DNA of 64,000 nucleotides from Trueperaceae bacterium (GCA_002707365.1 PAMQ01000014.1:100496-164495), one strand, 5' to 3'; counted from the first letter of the stretch, positions 1 through 9,231 are shown. The notes: generated by a model from the letters alone, not told the origin. Numbers and translations: made by a program.

Positions 1-576
1 GTTGAGGGGTAAACCCTCGCAAGCTTCGAGCATCCGATGAAGGTTCCAGGCGCCTGGTGTACTAGTTGTCGCTTTGGTCCCTTCAACAGGTCCAGTACCG
101 CCACCAATCATGGTCGTTATGCCACTGTATAGAGCTTCATAGGCCTGCTGTGGGCTAATAAAGTGGATGTGTGCGTCGATGCCTCCCGCAGTTAGAATCT
201 TCCCTTCTCCAGAGAGTATTTCGGTGCCTGGCCCTATTTCTAGGCCAGGCGTGATTCCATCTTGGATGTCGGGGTTACCTGCTCGTCCAATGCCGCATAT
301 GCATCCATCGCGAATACCGACGTCCGCCTTAATAATCCCCCAGTGGTCTATGATAATTGCACGGGTTATCACTAAGTCGGGAGTGCCTTCAGCCCGTGTA
401 CGCTGGGACTGCCCCTGCCCATCACGAATGACTTTGCCTCCCCCGAAGACCACCTCCTCGCCATGAAGTGTGTGATCCTCCTCAATTTCTAGTAAGAGCT
501 CGGTATCACCCAGGCGAATTCGATCTCCTGTTGTTGGTCCGTAAAGCCCAGCATAAGCAGAGCGCGAGATTTTCAC
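1..576 (-). CDS. ureC: urease subunit alpha, N-terminal part (cut by window start)
   Basis: Urease hydrolyses urea to ammonia and carbamate in the cytoplasm; the alpha subunit carries the dinuclear nickel centre. Only the first 192 codons lie in the window. The translation opens with the family's [17 protein letters not shown] block and contains GGIDAHIHF around residues 131-139, whose two histidines (about 136 and 138) are nickel ligands in the family. I take a GTG start at 576 because it overlaps the ureB stop (GTGA), the usual translational coupling in ureABC. No frameshift in the visible part. The rest of ureC and the accessory genes would lie to the left of position 1. Identification is near certain. 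Confidence 0.96.
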   Translation of the reverse strand, partial: MKISRSAYAGLYGPTTGDRIRLGDTELLLEIEEDHTLHGEEVVFGGGKVIRDGQGQSQRTRAEGTPDLVITRAIIIDHWGIIKADVGIRDGCICGIGRAGNPDIQDGITPGLEIGPGTEILSGEGKILTAGGIDAHIHFISPQQAYEALYSGITTMIGGGTGPVEGTKATTSTPGAWNLHRMLEACEGLPLN

Positions 577-941
577 TTGATTTCCTCGATATAACCTTGG
601 TCTCTAGCCAGTTTGAGGGCAGCATCCTTTTTGTCAGCAAGGCTCCCTGAAACTAGAGCATTCATGCCGTAAGCTATTCGGTTTCCCCCAAAAGGAACTA
701 GCAGGATAAGCCTGCCCTCACCGGGTTCAAAGCGTAATGCTGTACCGGCAGGTACATCTAAACGGTGACCGTAGGCCAATTCTCGATCAAATGACAAGGC
801 AGCATTAACCTCAAAGAAATGCGTGTGGGAACCAACTTGGACTGGTCGGTCACCTCTATTTTCGACTCTCAAAGTCAGGCACTCTTTTTCTGCATTAAGT
901 TCGATTTCACCATCTTCGATCAGCCACTCACCTGGAATCAT
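573..941 (-). CDS. ureB: urease subunit beta
   Basis: Small structural subunit of the cytoplasmic urease complex, 122 aa, a normal length for a separate bacterial UreB. The sequence begins [15 protein letters not shown] and holds the family block [13 protein letters not shown] around residues 36-48, then the [18 protein letters not shown] segment. The ATG at 941 follows AAGGAG with a 6-nt spacer. It sits 9 nt after ureA and its stop overlaps the ureC start, so the three genes form one transcript read to the left. Confidence 0.96.
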   Translation of the reverse strand: MIPGEWLIEDGEIELNAEKECLTLRVENRGDRPVQVGSHTHFFEVNAALSFDRELAYGHRLDVPAGTALRFEPGEGRLILLVPFGGNRIAYGMNALVSGSLADKKDAALKLARDQGYIEEIK

Positions 942-950
942 TAAGGCTCC

Positions 951-1253
951 TTACCGGATTGGGTCATGGATAGTCACGAGTTTGGTGCCATCCGGAAATG
1001 TGCCCTCCACCTGAATCTCGGGGATCATTTCTGGAATTCCCTCCATAACGTCATCACGAGTTAAGATTTGAGTTCCGAAAGACATCAAATCAGCTACGCT
1101 TTGTCCGTCTCGTATTCCCTCTAGGATCTCTGCTGTGATCAACGCTACTGCCTCAGGATGATTGAGTTTTAATCCTCTGTTCTTACGCCGCCGAGCTACC
1201 TCGCCGGCCGTAAAGATCGTGAGTTTGTCAAGTTCTCGTTCGGTCAGTCGCAT
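951..1253 (-). CDS. ureA: urease subunit gamma
   Basis: Smallest structural subunit of urease, 100 aa, the usual size. It starts [11 protein letters not shown] and carries the family segments [15 protein letters not shown] (about residues 21-35), ELMSFG-type helix, and the C-terminal [18 protein letters not shown]. First gene of the visible ureABC operon. No strong Shine-Dalgarno is visible before ATG 1253 (an AAAGG lies about 15 nt upstream), and I see no clear promoter in the 100 nt that separate it from the next gene upstream. Confidence 0.96.
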   Translation of the reverse strand: MRLTERELDKLTIFTAGEVARRRKNRGLKLNHPEAVALITAEILEGIRDGQSVADLMSFGTQILTRDDVMEGIPEMIPEIQVEGTFPDGTKLVTIHDPIR

Positions 1254-1353
1254 TGCTAAAGATCGATACCTTTCGTTAGCGGATTACGTTGAGATGATCA
1301 ATACAGAACGTACCATATGCTTCAATTGTTTATGGTAAGTATCAACTAATAAT

Positions 1354-2172
1354 TTACAAGCTTAATGGTGTTTCAGGAGTGGGTGGGTCAGAGGAATACG
1401 CACCCCACACAGACTGGTCAAAGTTAATTACTGCACCAGTCATCATTCCCGCATCATCTGACGCCAGAAACGTAACTGCACGGGCGACCTCCTCAGGCGT
1501 AAGGAGCCGTTCGAATGGTTGTTTTTGGCCAGCCTTTTCTAACCAGTCCGGTGGTGCACCGTGAAACTGACTTTGGACTTGATGTTCGCCTTCGGATGCC
1601 ATCCAACCAATATTTAGTTGATTGATGCGAATTTTGTTACGTAATACCGCGAAGGCGCTATTCCTGGTAAGAGTTGCTAGGGCACCTTTAGAGGCACAAT
1701 ATGCTGAGAGAAATGGTTGTCCTGCCAGCGCAGATGTGGATCCGATGTTGACGATAGAACCCTCGGTCTTTTCTCGTAGCATGATTTTTAGGGAGTCTTG
1801 CATGAGAAAGAATGGCCCTCGTGTGTTTACTGCGAACAAGCGATCGAAAAGTTCTTCACTGGTACTAAGTATGTCCCCACGATCTGTCAATCCGGCAGCG
1901 TTGATCAGGACATCGATGCGGCCAAAGTACTTATCAGCAGCTGCTATCACATTTCTACAGTCAGTAACTTTAGCGAGGTCTGCTGTTACGAAATGAACTA
2001 GACACCCAGTTTCATTTTGTATAGAATCCGCGATTATCGTACCCTTTGAAGTACTTCGACCGCACGTTACGATTCCTTTAGCCCCTAATTCAGCAAACTT
2101 TCTGGCAATAGCCGCACCTAGACCCTGCGTGCCACCAGTAACTACAGCAAATTTCCCATCTATTCGGTTCAA
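1354..2172 (-). CDS. SDR family NAD(P)-dependent oxidoreductase
   Basis: Classical short-chain dehydrogenase/reductase, 272 aa. The N-terminal TGGTQGLG motif (about residues 12-19) binds NAD(P), NAAG is near residue 88, the catalytic serine lies in GSTSALAG, and the catalytic pair is YCASK (YxxxK). Start is TTG at 2172, chosen because AGAGGAG precedes it with a 7-nt spacer. It follows iolD on the same strand after 168 nt, so a role in inositol or polyol oxidation is possible, but SDR substrate cannot be read from sequence. The intervening gap holds a perfect inverted repeat. Confidence 0.9.
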   Translation of the reverse strand: MNRIDGKFAVVTGGTQGLGAAIARKFAELGAKGIVTCGRSTSKGTIIADSIQNETGCLVHFVTADLAKVTDCRNVIAAADKYFGRIDVLINAAGLTDRGDILSTSEELFDRLFAVNTRGPFFLMQDSLKIMLREKTEGSIVNIGSTSALAGQPFLSAYCASKGALATLTRNSAFAVLRNKIRINQLNIGWMASEGEHQVQSQFHGAPPDWLEKAGQKQPFERLLTPEEVARAVTFLASDDAGMMTGAVINFDQSVWGAYSSDPPTPETPLSL

Positions 2173-2264
2173 GTTTATTCTCCTCTTAGGAAAATTATTG
2201 AAAACTTGCGGCAGGCCCTGCTGCCTATTACTTACTCGAGATTTTTCGGAAACATGGTTGTCGG

Positions 2265-2286
2265 ACTTGACTTTTCATCGTCAAGT
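2265..2286. repeat. inverted repeat between iolD and the SDR gene
   Basis: Perfect 7-bp arms ACTTGAC (2265-2271) and GTCAAGT (2280-2286) around an 8-nt loop. It lies in the 168-nt gap downstream of iolD. There is no T tract on either side, so it is not a standard intrinsic terminator; it could be an operator or an RNA processing stem. A second, weaker stem (GGCAG/CTGCC, 2210-2225) lies closer to the SDR start. Confidence 0.4.
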
Positions 2287-2340
2287 TACGTTAGGTGAAT
2301 AAGTGACTCGTCTTGAGCGTCCAGCAATCTATTTTAATGC

Positions 2341-4188
2341 CTACACTCCAATACGTTGTCGGGCGCGGATTTCCTCATGATCTTTACGCGCTTTCCGTAC
2401 TTCTTCTCGTTTACTTACTTCGGGCACACCGACATCCCAAGATGCACCACCTGGCACCCACGAAAATGCGTCTGTCTTGATTGATACAACGGTTGTACGA
2501 TCAGTGGTTTGTGCCCACTCCATTGCTTCTTCAAGATCATTGAGGTCAGAACAATGCCGAGACAGGGCTCCCATTGATTTGGCGTGGGCCGAAAAATCAA
2601 CCGTAAGAGATCGTTCGACTTTACAGTCTTTGAGCAAGTTGTTAAATGACGTACTACCTTTTGCGTTTTGTAATTGGTTAATCGATGCAAAACCTTCATT
2701 GTCGCAAACCACGATTATCATTTTGTGGCCGCTGAGGACAGAAGAATATATGTCTGAGTTCATCATAAGGTAAGATCCGTCTCCTACCAACACGATTGGT
2801 GTACGTGTTTTATCAGCCATTGCTGCCCCCCAACCACCCGCAATTTCGTAACCCATACACGAATAACCGTATTCGCAGTCAAACGTTCCAGGAGTCTTAA
2901 CCCTCCAGCCTTTCACTACCTCTCCTGGTAGGCCACCCGCAGCGGTGATCAAAAGATCTCGGTCTCCTACTTTTTGGTTTACCAAACCTATAACTTGCGC
3001 GTAAGTAATTGTCGAACCGGCTTCTCGGCTTTGATGTTGGTCAAGAATATCGTTCCATGATGCAAATTCACTGCGACCCTTCTCTGCCCATTTTGGGCTG
3101 GCCTGCCAATTACCAAGCAGCTGGCCCAACTCTTTTATGGTTTCCAAGGCATCACCGACTACGGCTAGAGCACGGTGTTTAGATGCATCCCAGCGAGCCG
3201 TGTTAACGCCGATGAAATCAGCATCATGTGAAAATACAGTCCAGGATCCAGTGGTGAAATCCTGTAGGCGCGTTCCTACAGCTAGAACTACATCAGCTTC
3301 AGCAGCCATAATGTTTGCTGAACTAGAACCGGTGACGCCTATCGGACCGATATGCATCAAATGATTGTGCACGAGCGTCCCTTTTCCAGCTACAGTTTCG
3401 GCGATAGGTATGTTGTGTGCTTCGGCAAACTCCGCAAGTACACTCTCAGCTAGAGAGTAACGGGTACCGCCACCAGAAATAATAAGGGGCCGCTCTGCAG
3501 TTTTTAGTTTTTCTGCTGCCGCAAGTAAAGTTTTTCGGTCAGGACGCGGCCGGGTTATAGAATGCACGGTTTCTTCAAAGAACTCTGCAGGGTAATCGTA
3601 GGCCAACTCTTGAGTGTCCTGACACAGCCCGAGGAACGCTGGGCCGCAATCGGCTGGGTCAATCATTGTGGCGATAGCCTTAGGCAGGGATGAAATAATT
3701 TGTTCTGGATGAGTGATCTGGTCCCAATAGCGGGATACTGCCCTGAAGGCATCATTAACAGAGGTAGTTGGGTTTCCGAAGTGTTCTACTTGCTGGAGTA
3801 CTGGGTCGGGTCTACGATTAGCGAAAACATCGCCGCTCAAAATCAACAGTGGTAACCGATTAGCGTGTGCAACACCCGCGGCAGTCACCATATTTGTTGA
3901 ACCTGGGCCGATTGAAGACGTGGCAATCATTATTTGGCGGCGTCGTTTAGCTTTGGCAAATGCAATTCCGGCTAGTGCCATGGACTGCTCATTCTGCCCC
4001 CGCCAGGTTGGCAGGAGATCTTTAACTTCTTCGAGCGCTTCGCCTAAACAAGTTACATTGCCGTGACCAAAAATTCCGAATACACCGGCAAATAGAGGTA
4101 CGATTTCTCCATCAATTTTAATGAACTGATTGCACAAATACTTTACTAGGGCTTGTGCCATGGTCAAGCGAACTGTTTCTCTGTTCAT
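2341..4188 (-). CDS. iolD: 3D-(3,5/4)-trihydroxycyclohexane-1,2-dione acylhydrolase (IolD-type, ThDP-dependent)
   Basis: ThDP enzyme of the acetolactate-synthase superfamily; IolD opens the inositol-derived trihydroxycyclohexane dione ring to 5-deoxyglucuronate. The 615-aa product matches IolD in length and in blocks such as LTMAQALVKYL (about 8-18), FGIFGHGN (37-44), the RGQNEQSMA block with the ThDP glutamate (about 67), and a C-terminal GDGSYLMMNSD ThDP/Mg2+ motif. ATG 4188 is preferred over an upstream ATG at 4227 because AAGGAGG lies 5-6 nt before it. No other iol genes are visible beside it, so it may act with the downstream SDR or with Gfo/Idh dehydrogenases farther right. Confidence 0.88.
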   Translation of the reverse strand: MNRETVRLTMAQALVKYLCNQFIKIDGEIVPLFAGVFGIFGHGNVTCLGEALEEVKDLLPTWRGQNEQSMALAGIAFAKAKRRRQIMIATSSIGPGSTNMVTAAGVAHANRLPLLILSGDVFANRRPDPVLQQVEHFGNPTTSVNDAFRAVSRYWDQITHPEQIISSLPKAIATMIDPADCGPAFLGLCQDTQELAYDYPAEFFEETVHSITRPRPDRKTLLAAAEKLKTAERPLIISGGGTRYSLAESVLAEFAEAHNIPIAETVAGKGTLVHNHLMHIGPIGVTGSSSANIMAAEADVVLAVGTRLQDFTTGSWTVFSHDADFIGVNTARWDASKHRALAVVGDALETIKELGQLLGNWQASPKWAEKGRSEFASWNDILDQHQSREAGSTITYAQVIGLVNQKVGDRDLLITAAGGLPGEVVKGWRVKTPGTFDCEYGYSCMGYEIAGGWGAAMADKTRTPIVLVGDGSYLMMNSDIYSSVLSGHKMIIVVCDNEGFASINQLQNAKGSTSFNNLLKDCKVERSLTVDFSAHAKSMGALSRHCSDLNDLEEAMEWAQTTDRTTVVSIKTDAFSWVPGGASWDVGVPEVSKREEVRKARKDHEEIRARQRIGV

Positions 4189-4202
4189 TATTGCCTCCTT
4201 TA

Positions 4203-4220
4203 CATGGTTTTCAACCCATG
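4203..4220 (-). promoter_or_regulatory. hairpin just upstream of the iolD ribosome binding site
   Basis: CATGG and CCATG arms, extended by imperfect GGTT/AACC pairing, form a stem that ends within a few nucleotides of the AAGGAGG of iolD. It could be a repressor operator or a translational control stem. Only its position and symmetry support it. Confidence 0.3.
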
Positions 4221-4383
4221 TGTGCATACTTATTAAAAAAGTTTAAACTATTTCAGGTCAGTATTAATGCTTATGCAAAGGGGACAGTAGGTTCTGGCTT
4301 CTAAATTATATTGATTTGCTAATCAACCTGATCGTAATCCTCAGCCTTGCGCTAATTTGGGTATAGGGATATTTTTGGTTACT

Positions 4384-5247
4384 GTGAAGGAATTACCGTC
4401 GACGGAATCTAACACCCTAGTGGAAAATATTAGGCCTTTTGTTGATCTACTTCAAAGTAGCCAGACTCTGGTTTTGAGTGGCACAGGGATAAGTACCGAG
4501 TCCGGTATCCCAGATTATCGTGGAACGCAATCAGTAAGTAATACGCAAAAAAAGATTTATTACAGAGAGTTTTTACTCCAGGCGAAGGTTCGCCAGCGTT
4601 ACTGGGCCCGGAGCCTATTCGGGTGGCAAAACATGAGCTCTTCTGTTCCCAATAGTGGACACCAGGCATTATCCCAGCTAGAAAGTGATGGCTTTATCAC
4701 GGGAATATTGACCCAAAATGTTGATGGTCTCCACCAAGTTGCTGGCAGTAAGAACGTGCTTGAACTCCATGGAAACTTGTCTTTTGTGAAGTGCCTCAAA
4801 TGCGGTGTTGATGAAACCAGAGTGAATCTACAGAGGCGTCTAGTGAAGCTTAATCCCCATATACAGTTGGATTGGGTCAATATTTATCCTGATGGAGACG
4901 CAGAAGTCGCAGAAGACTCGACCGATAACTTTAACGTACCTGGGTGTTTACAGTGTGGTGGCCTACTAAAACAAGAAGTTGTTTTTTTTGGGGAGAATGT
5001 GCCAAAGGGTAAAGTTGATTTTGCGCTAGAGATGTTGGAACAAGCTGGAAGCCTTTTAGTAGTTGGTACTTCTCTGACAGTATTTTCGGGATATCGTTTT
5101 GTTTCCAGAGCTCGTAAGGCGGGAAAGCCGATTGGTATTATTAATATGGGTTCGACGCGTGGTGATTCGGATGCCCTAATTCGTTTACATGCGCCTCTTG
5201 GCAAAACGCTAACGGAGTTAGCCTTATTGTGCTCAAACAACAGGTAG
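4384..5247 (+). CDS. Sir2-family NAD-dependent protein deacylase
   Basis: Sirtuin, 287 aa from a GTG at 4384 (a TTG at 4357 would add nine residues). These enzymes remove acyl groups from lysines using NAD+. Visible motifs, numbered from 4384: GTGIS (33-37) and the PDYRG block for NAD binding, TQNVDGLH (about 110-117), catalytic His in LELHGN (about 129), and a four-Cys zinc site CLKC (137/140) and CLQC (188/191). VVGTSL near the C terminus is the nucleotide-binding strand. Divergent from iolD across about 190 nt. Start choice is uncertain because no good Shine-Dalgarno is present; family assignment is firm. Confidence 0.92.
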   Translation: MKELPSTESNTLVENIRPFVDLLQSSQTLVLSGTGISTESGIPDYRGTQSVSNTQKKIYYREFLLQAKVRQRYWARSLFGWQNMSSSVPNSGHQALSQLESDGFITGILTQNVDGLHQVAGSKNVLELHGNLSFVKCLKCGVDETRVNLQRRLVKLNPHIQLDWVNIYPDGDAEVAEDSTDNFNVPGCLQCGGLLKQEVVFFGENVPKGKVDFALEMLEQAGSLLVVGTSLTVFSGYRFVSRARKAGKPIGIINMGSTRGDSDALIRLHAPLGKTLTELALLCSNNR

Positions 5248-5252
5248 GTTCG

Positions 5253-5277
5253 TAAAAAACTCAAGCAAAGCTTAAGT
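5253..5277 (-). terminator. intrinsic terminator of the TPR-like gene
   Basis: Read on the minus strand, an 8-bp stem ACTTAAGC/GCTTGAGT (one G-T pair, loop of 3) is followed by six T. It lies directly after the stop of the minus-strand gene ending at 5304 and in the convergent gap with the Sir2 gene. Confidence 0.6.
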
Positions 5278-5303
5278 ACGTTAGGACAATGCGTAGTAAA
5301 TTT

Positions 5304-6302
5304 TCAGTTAGCTGGTTCAGAAAGGGAAAAGGCTACTGAAAGACCTTTCTTCGAGGCTTCTCGTGCTTCGATAGGGGCAAAGTCCAGGGCTAGCACTCCT
5401 CGGTATGCCCTTTCGGCACCCTTTCGGTTGTTGGTTAAGTCGCGGAGCTGACCCAGTCTAGCTAGGAGGTAGCCCGGAAGGAAGTAAGGTTGGCTGAAAT
5501 CACCGTGACTAACTGTTTCAAGCAATTCAAGTGCTTCTATAAGGTGACCATTTGCAAATAATATATTTGCTTCGTGATAGCGGGCCTCGGGAACTCTAAG
5601 GTCACGAAGTTTATGAATGACGTTACCTGGTTCTGGAACGTCAACCTGCATAGCGAAATCTAGGAAACTTCGCTCGCGGGCTTCGTCGTTAGAGTTTGTT
5701 TTTAGGAGGTAAATCTTTTCAGCCCGGTCGCCGATAGCAGCGTCTAGAGCTGGGAGATGTTCTGCACTGGAGAGAACTGTAACCCGTTCTGCGTCTAGGG
5801 TAAGGATACGTTCAGCTGCCAGATTGCTTCTTTCACCGATCCAACCAGTACTAGGACCGTCACCAAATTCTTTCTTGAGACTATCTTGGTGTTTGCTGAA
5901 AAGCGGAAGAACCTCTTTTTGGATGCGCTCAAGGGTAAGGGAAGTTTCAAGAAGTTCTTTGAGGGTTCTTAGTGTCGTATCAATCTCCATCAAACGGGCA
6001 TTAAGATTTGGAAATGACGAAATGTATTTGCGGAAGTCCTGAGTAGCTGTTGGGTCGGGTGAAGCAACGGGCACAGCGTGAAAAGGTATACGCTGGCGCG
6101 AAGTCCAAGGCACAACGGCAAGAGGTAGAGCAAGTTCAGGAGTATCTTGCCATTCTGGTCGGTTGAGAAAATCTTGTTCTATTGCGGTTGTTAGGACGGC
6201 ATCCGGTTTAGAATCAGCGACTAAGTCCCGCACATGAATAGCATTGTAATTTGGGTAACGAAGGTGGAACGCGCCCATAAGAGGAAGCAGCGTGATCTTC
6301 AT
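5304..6302 (-). CDS. hypothetical protein with C-terminal TPR-like helices
   Basis: 332 aa, function not recognised. The N-terminal 180 residues have no motif I know; the middle part (about 120-170) is rich in charged helix (LKELLETSLTLERIQKEVLPLF) and the C-terminal 100 residues (EARYHEANILFANG, ALELLE, GYLLARLGQLRDL, GAERAYRGVLALDFAP) look like three tetratricopeptide helix pairs. No signal peptide or membrane segment is visible, so a cytoplasmic scaffold role is likely. ATG 6302 has no Shine-Dalgarno; a TACCAT box ends 7 nt upstream, which would fit a leaderless mRNA. Ends at a good intrinsic terminator. Confidence 0.7.
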   Translation of the reverse strand: MKITLLPLMGAFHLRYPNYNAIHVRDLVADSKPDAVLTTAIEQDFLNRPEWQDTPELALPLAVVPWTSRQRIPFHAVPVASPDPTATQDFRKYISSFPNLNARLMEIDTTLRTLKELLETSLTLERIQKEVLPLFSKHQDSLKKEFGDGPSTGWIGERSNLAAERILTLDAERVTVLSSAEHLPALDAAIGDRAEKIYLLKTNSNDEARERSFLDFAMQVDVPEPGNVIHKLRDLRVPEARYHEANILFANGHLIEALELLETVSHGDFSQPYFLPGYLLARLGQLRDLTNNRKGAERAYRGVLALDFAPIEAREASKKGLSVAFSLSEPAN

Positions 6303-6468
6303 AGTGCTTATGGTAGCCCGATGGTCGTCGTAGTAGGTGAATATTAGAGACCTATCACACTAGAGATCGAAAATGGAGGTATTCCGATAGTGAATGTTTC
6401 GGTCTTTTTTATTTGGCTTAATCGGGTGCAGTTACGTAATGATTATCAACAGGTCGCATACCGAAGTA

Positions 6469-6969
6469 TTAGTCCTTAACCAGAATCTTAACTTTATCTG
6501 GGGTTCGACAGTAGATGAAGGGCTCTGCATTGTTGGTGACCCACAAAGTAGCTTGAAAAGTTCCAGGGACGTCTGCAACAAAACTGGTTTCCGGACCTGA
6601 AGGGTTCTTTAAATCAGTATTGCTATTGTTGGGATTATTGAGAAATGAAAGTTCCCAGCTGTAATTTAAAGTTGTCCCATTGGGATCTACCCGACCACTA
6701 TTACGAGTCGGATGATTACCTACAAGTTGAACAACACTGTCAACCTCTACCGTCTGATCAGGACCAGCGCACTTGGTACCTGCAACTCTTTTTGGGGCTT
6801 CTCGAATCAATCCATAACCGAATAACCCTAAAGCAAGGGCTAAACAGGCAATAGTGGTCACTATAACCACTACACGTTTCTGGGAATTTGATGAATGCGT
6901 AACCAAGTTCTTAACAGGTTTATATAGCGCTTGCAAAATGTCAACCCAAAAAACTTTAGAAGATATCAA
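6469..6969 (-). CDS. membrane-anchored protein with PKD-like extracytoplasmic domain
   Basis: About 166 aa. One transmembrane helix at about residues 33-54 (VVVIVTTIACLALALGLFGYG) is followed by a domain with the PKD/Ig-like pattern: GPDQTVEVDSVVQLVGN, then GTTLNYSWEL, then a FVADVPGTFQATLWVTN strand. Two cysteines (in TKCAGP and IYCRTP) could form a disulphide. Such domains are usually extracytoplasmic adhesion or ligand-binding modules. The start is uncertain: the longest frame begins with TTG at 6969 with no close ribosome binding site. Confidence 0.6.
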   Translation of the reverse strand: MISSKVFWVDILQALYKPVKNLVTHSSNSQKRVVVIVTTIACLALALGLFGYGLIREAPKRVAGTKCAGPDQTVEVDSVVQLVGNHPTRNSGRVDPNGTTLNYSWELSFLNNPNNSNTDLKNPSGPETSFVADVPGTFQATLWVTNNAEPFIYCRTPDKVKILVKD

Positions 6970-7102
6970 AATCTTTTGTCACTCCGAAGGGTCACAGTCT
7001 AGAACTCAGGAGCTTTTAATTGAAGGTAATTTATCTCAGCAAATAGAGGGCGCTAGCCATAGCTTTTCCGAAGAAAAGGCGATGGGTATCAATACGTTAA
7101 TG

Positions 7103-8008
7103 CTAAGTAGTCAGATCTATAACGTCTGGTCCTAAACCACTCTGTTCTAGTAGATCTAAGTATTCCTGATCAGAGAGTTCTGTTTTGCCAGAGATGGCTA
7201 AAAAGGTCGCCTCAAGGAGATTGGTGGCTAGGCTCCGACCATTATATCGGGGCGTGGTAGTTATTAACTTAGAGACTCCGCGTTGCCTTAGCATTGCAAC
7301 ATCATCAGCTGTCGTTGTGTTAGTCAGGACTATCTTGCCACTAAGATCTTCAGGAGCGTATCGCTTCAGGAGCAAAAAGTCACCCGCAATGACTTCGGCT
7401 TGGTCGAAATACCTTGTTCGCCAACCGATTACACTGGTTTCTTGGCGGTTACCCGTGGGATAGAGCCAGCTAATTGGTAGGTTAGTCACCACAGGCCCCA
7501 AGAGGCTCGCCATGGTACGAAGAGCACCAAGGCTCTTTAATACGACTGGTAAGCCTAGGATAAAGATTAGGTCGCCAAACACAATATCGGCCCCAGCTTG
7601 GGTAAGGGCTTCTGCCATTCCGTACCGATCAGTTCCTGAAAGCATCAGCACCTTCTTGTTGCGCCATAACATTGCAGGATCAAGTTGCTTAACTACTCGC
7701 CGTTCAAGGGTGTTCTTAAGTCCAGCTCCACAAACAACTGGGGTGTTTTGCGCATTACGGGCTAAACGGACGCTATCGCGAATATAGTATCGCCGCTTTC
7801 CAGCAGTCACAAATAAATCAGTTCCCCCTAGGCCTATTGCATCGACTTTACCGTCAAGCTGACGAATTTCAGCTTCGGCTCGAGTCAGATCACCGTCTGT
7901 CCCACGCCGTTCGATGGCGATCTTATTCCCTAACAACTCTGCTTCGATCGTTGCGTTTCGAGTGCTTGAGCCAAGCGAAACACTCACCACAGTTTTTTTG
8001 TCAGTCAC
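7103..8008 (-). CDS. quinate 5-dehydrogenase-like protein (function unproven)
   Basis: 301 aa with GTG start at 8008, preceded by GAAGGTGCTGAAG. As I recall, proteins of this kind are labelled quinate 5-dehydrogenase in Deinococcus and Thermus genomes. Visible features: a strand-turn segment DAIGLGGTDLFV (about 54-65), VVCGAGLKNTLERRVV, KVLMLSGTDRYGMAEALTQAGADIVFGD (about 119-146), which resembles a Rossmann-type nucleotide site, and a C-terminal LITTTPRYNGRSLATN block. I see no classic quinate/shikimate dehydrogenase signature, so the label should be treated as a name only. It probably marks the taxon rather than a pathway. Confidence 0.6.
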   Translation of the reverse strand: MTDKKTVVSVSLGSSTRNATIEAELLGNKIAIERRGTDGDLTRAEAEIRQLDGKVDAIGLGGTDLFVTAGKRRYYIRDSVRLARNAQNTPVVCGAGLKNTLERRVVKQLDPAMLWRNKKVLMLSGTDRYGMAEALTQAGADIVFGDLIFILGLPVVLKSLGALRTMASLLGPVVTNLPISWLYPTGNRQETSVIGWRTRYFDQAEVIAGDFLLLKRYAPEDLSGKIVLTNTTTADDVAMLRQRGVSKLITTTPRYNGRSLATNLLEATFLAISGKTELSDQEYLDLLEQSGLGPDVIDLTT

Positions 8009-8170
8009 GACTTCAGCACCTTCTTCAGTTTACGCTCCGAATTGATAACGCGATCACCTCATTAAGAGTATATTGGCAAATCTTTGTTCGTGCGTAGAAT
8101 TTCGCGTGGGCCCGTATTATTGTAGGTGAAGCTTTGCTGCACCACGTGAAGTACCATGTAAGGAGAAGTG

Positions 8171-9142
8171 ATGGGAGATATGCGTCTAAACAAAATTAAG
8201 GATATTCTGCCTGAGTACGGATTAGGTACTGCTCATGTGGTTCAATCAGGTGAAAAAATAGCTGTAGCTACAATTGAAAAGGCTTACGAAGAAGGGATTA
8301 GGCTTTTCGATACTGCCCCGCTTTATGGCACGTCTGGCTCTAATCTGGGAACTGGACGATCAGAGGCTGCGGTTGGTCAGGCATTATCTGCCGTACCCCG
8401 CGAAAGTTACATTCTTGCAACGAAGGTAGGCAGGCGAGGAGAAACAATATTTGATTTTACTCGCGATGGGATACTTGCCAGTGTTGAGGAAAGCCTTGAA
8501 CGACTTAAGACTGATGCCCTAGACATTCTCCACATTCATGATCCGGATTTGGCCAATTGGCCAAATCCCTCCTCCCAGACCCCGATATACCGTCAGGTTC
8601 TTGACAAGGTTTATCCAGTTGTAGACGAGTTACGTAGCCAAGGAGTGGTAAAGGCTATTGGCGCTGGGATGAATAAGTGGGAGATGCTAGATGATTTCGC
8701 TAAAAACGGTGATTTTGACTGTTTCTTGCTTGCTGGTCGGTATACACTGCTGGAACAGACCTCCCTCGACTTTCTTCATAACTGTCTTACCAGAGGCATA
8801 GCAGTTGTACTTGGCGGTGTTTTTAATAGTGGAATTTTGGTGCGGGACCTCGTGCCCGGAGTCACGTACAATTACGAGGCGGCTTCCCAAGAGCTCCTGG
8901 GTCGAGCTCACGCTATCGCTTCTATATGCCAGCGTCACGGGATATCTCTTCCGGTGGCGGCGCTTCGGTTTGTAACCATGCACCCGGCAGTAACCTCGCT
9001 GGTCGTGGGGGCTGAAAATCCATCAGAAGTCAGTCAAAATCTTGCAATGCGATCAACTAAAGTACCGGCTCAACTATGGTGTGACCTAAAGAATGAGGGA
9101 CTCATAGAAGATAATGCTCCGGTTGACGGAAATTTGTGTTGA
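8171..9142 (+). CDS. aldo/keto reductase (pyridoxal/L-fucose/D-threo-aldose dehydrogenase type)
   Basis: NAD(P)-dependent (alpha/beta)8-barrel oxidoreductase, 323 aa. The catalytic tetrad is visible as DTAPLYG (Asp and Tyr), ATKVGRR (Lys) and HIHDPD (His). The YGxGxxxLGTGRSE stretch and the LNHGIAVVLGGVFNSGIL-like region match the subgroup that oxidises aldoses or pyridoxal. The start was set at ATG 8171 because AAGGAG ends 5 nt before it; a GTG lies one codon upstream and an ATG three codons downstream. It is a single-gene unit converging with the DtxR gene. Confidence 0.88.
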   Translation: MGDMRLNKIKDILPEYGLGTAHVVQSGEKIAVATIEKAYEEGIRLFDTAPLYGTSGSNLGTGRSEAAVGQALSAVPRESYILATKVGRRGETIFDFTRDGILASVEESLERLKTDALDILHIHDPDLANWPNPSSQTPIYRQVLDKVYPVVDELRSQGVVKAIGAGMNKWEMLDDFAKNGDFDCFLLAGRYTLLEQTSLDFLHNCLTRGIAVVLGGVFNSGILVRDLVPGVTYNYEAASQELLGRAHAIASICQRHGISLPVAALRFVTMHPAVTSLVVGAENPSEVSQNLAMRSTKVPAQLWCDLKNEGLIEDNAPVDGNLC

Positions 9143-9200
9143 GACCTATTGTCAGGCAAAGCACTGAAGCCACTCTTAGTTAGTCAGATTTAGAGATTCG

Positions 9201-9231
9201 CAACCGAGGTTGGGAGGATCATCCTAGGATG
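9201..9231. repeat. two adjacent perfect palindromes in a convergent gap
   Basis: CAACCGAGGTTG (9201-9212, arms of 5 around GA) and CATCCTAGGATG (9220-9231, self-complementary) lie 7 nt apart between the converging aldo/keto reductase and DtxR genes. An A6 run follows at 9232. They may help transcription end from both sides, but neither has a terminator T tract in the right place. Confidence 0.4.

Noticed and set aside
6394..6600. Open frame of 68 codons on the plus strand
   Set aside because: Mostly opposite the PKD-like gene, and its GGAGG is 14 nt from the ATG; no homology.
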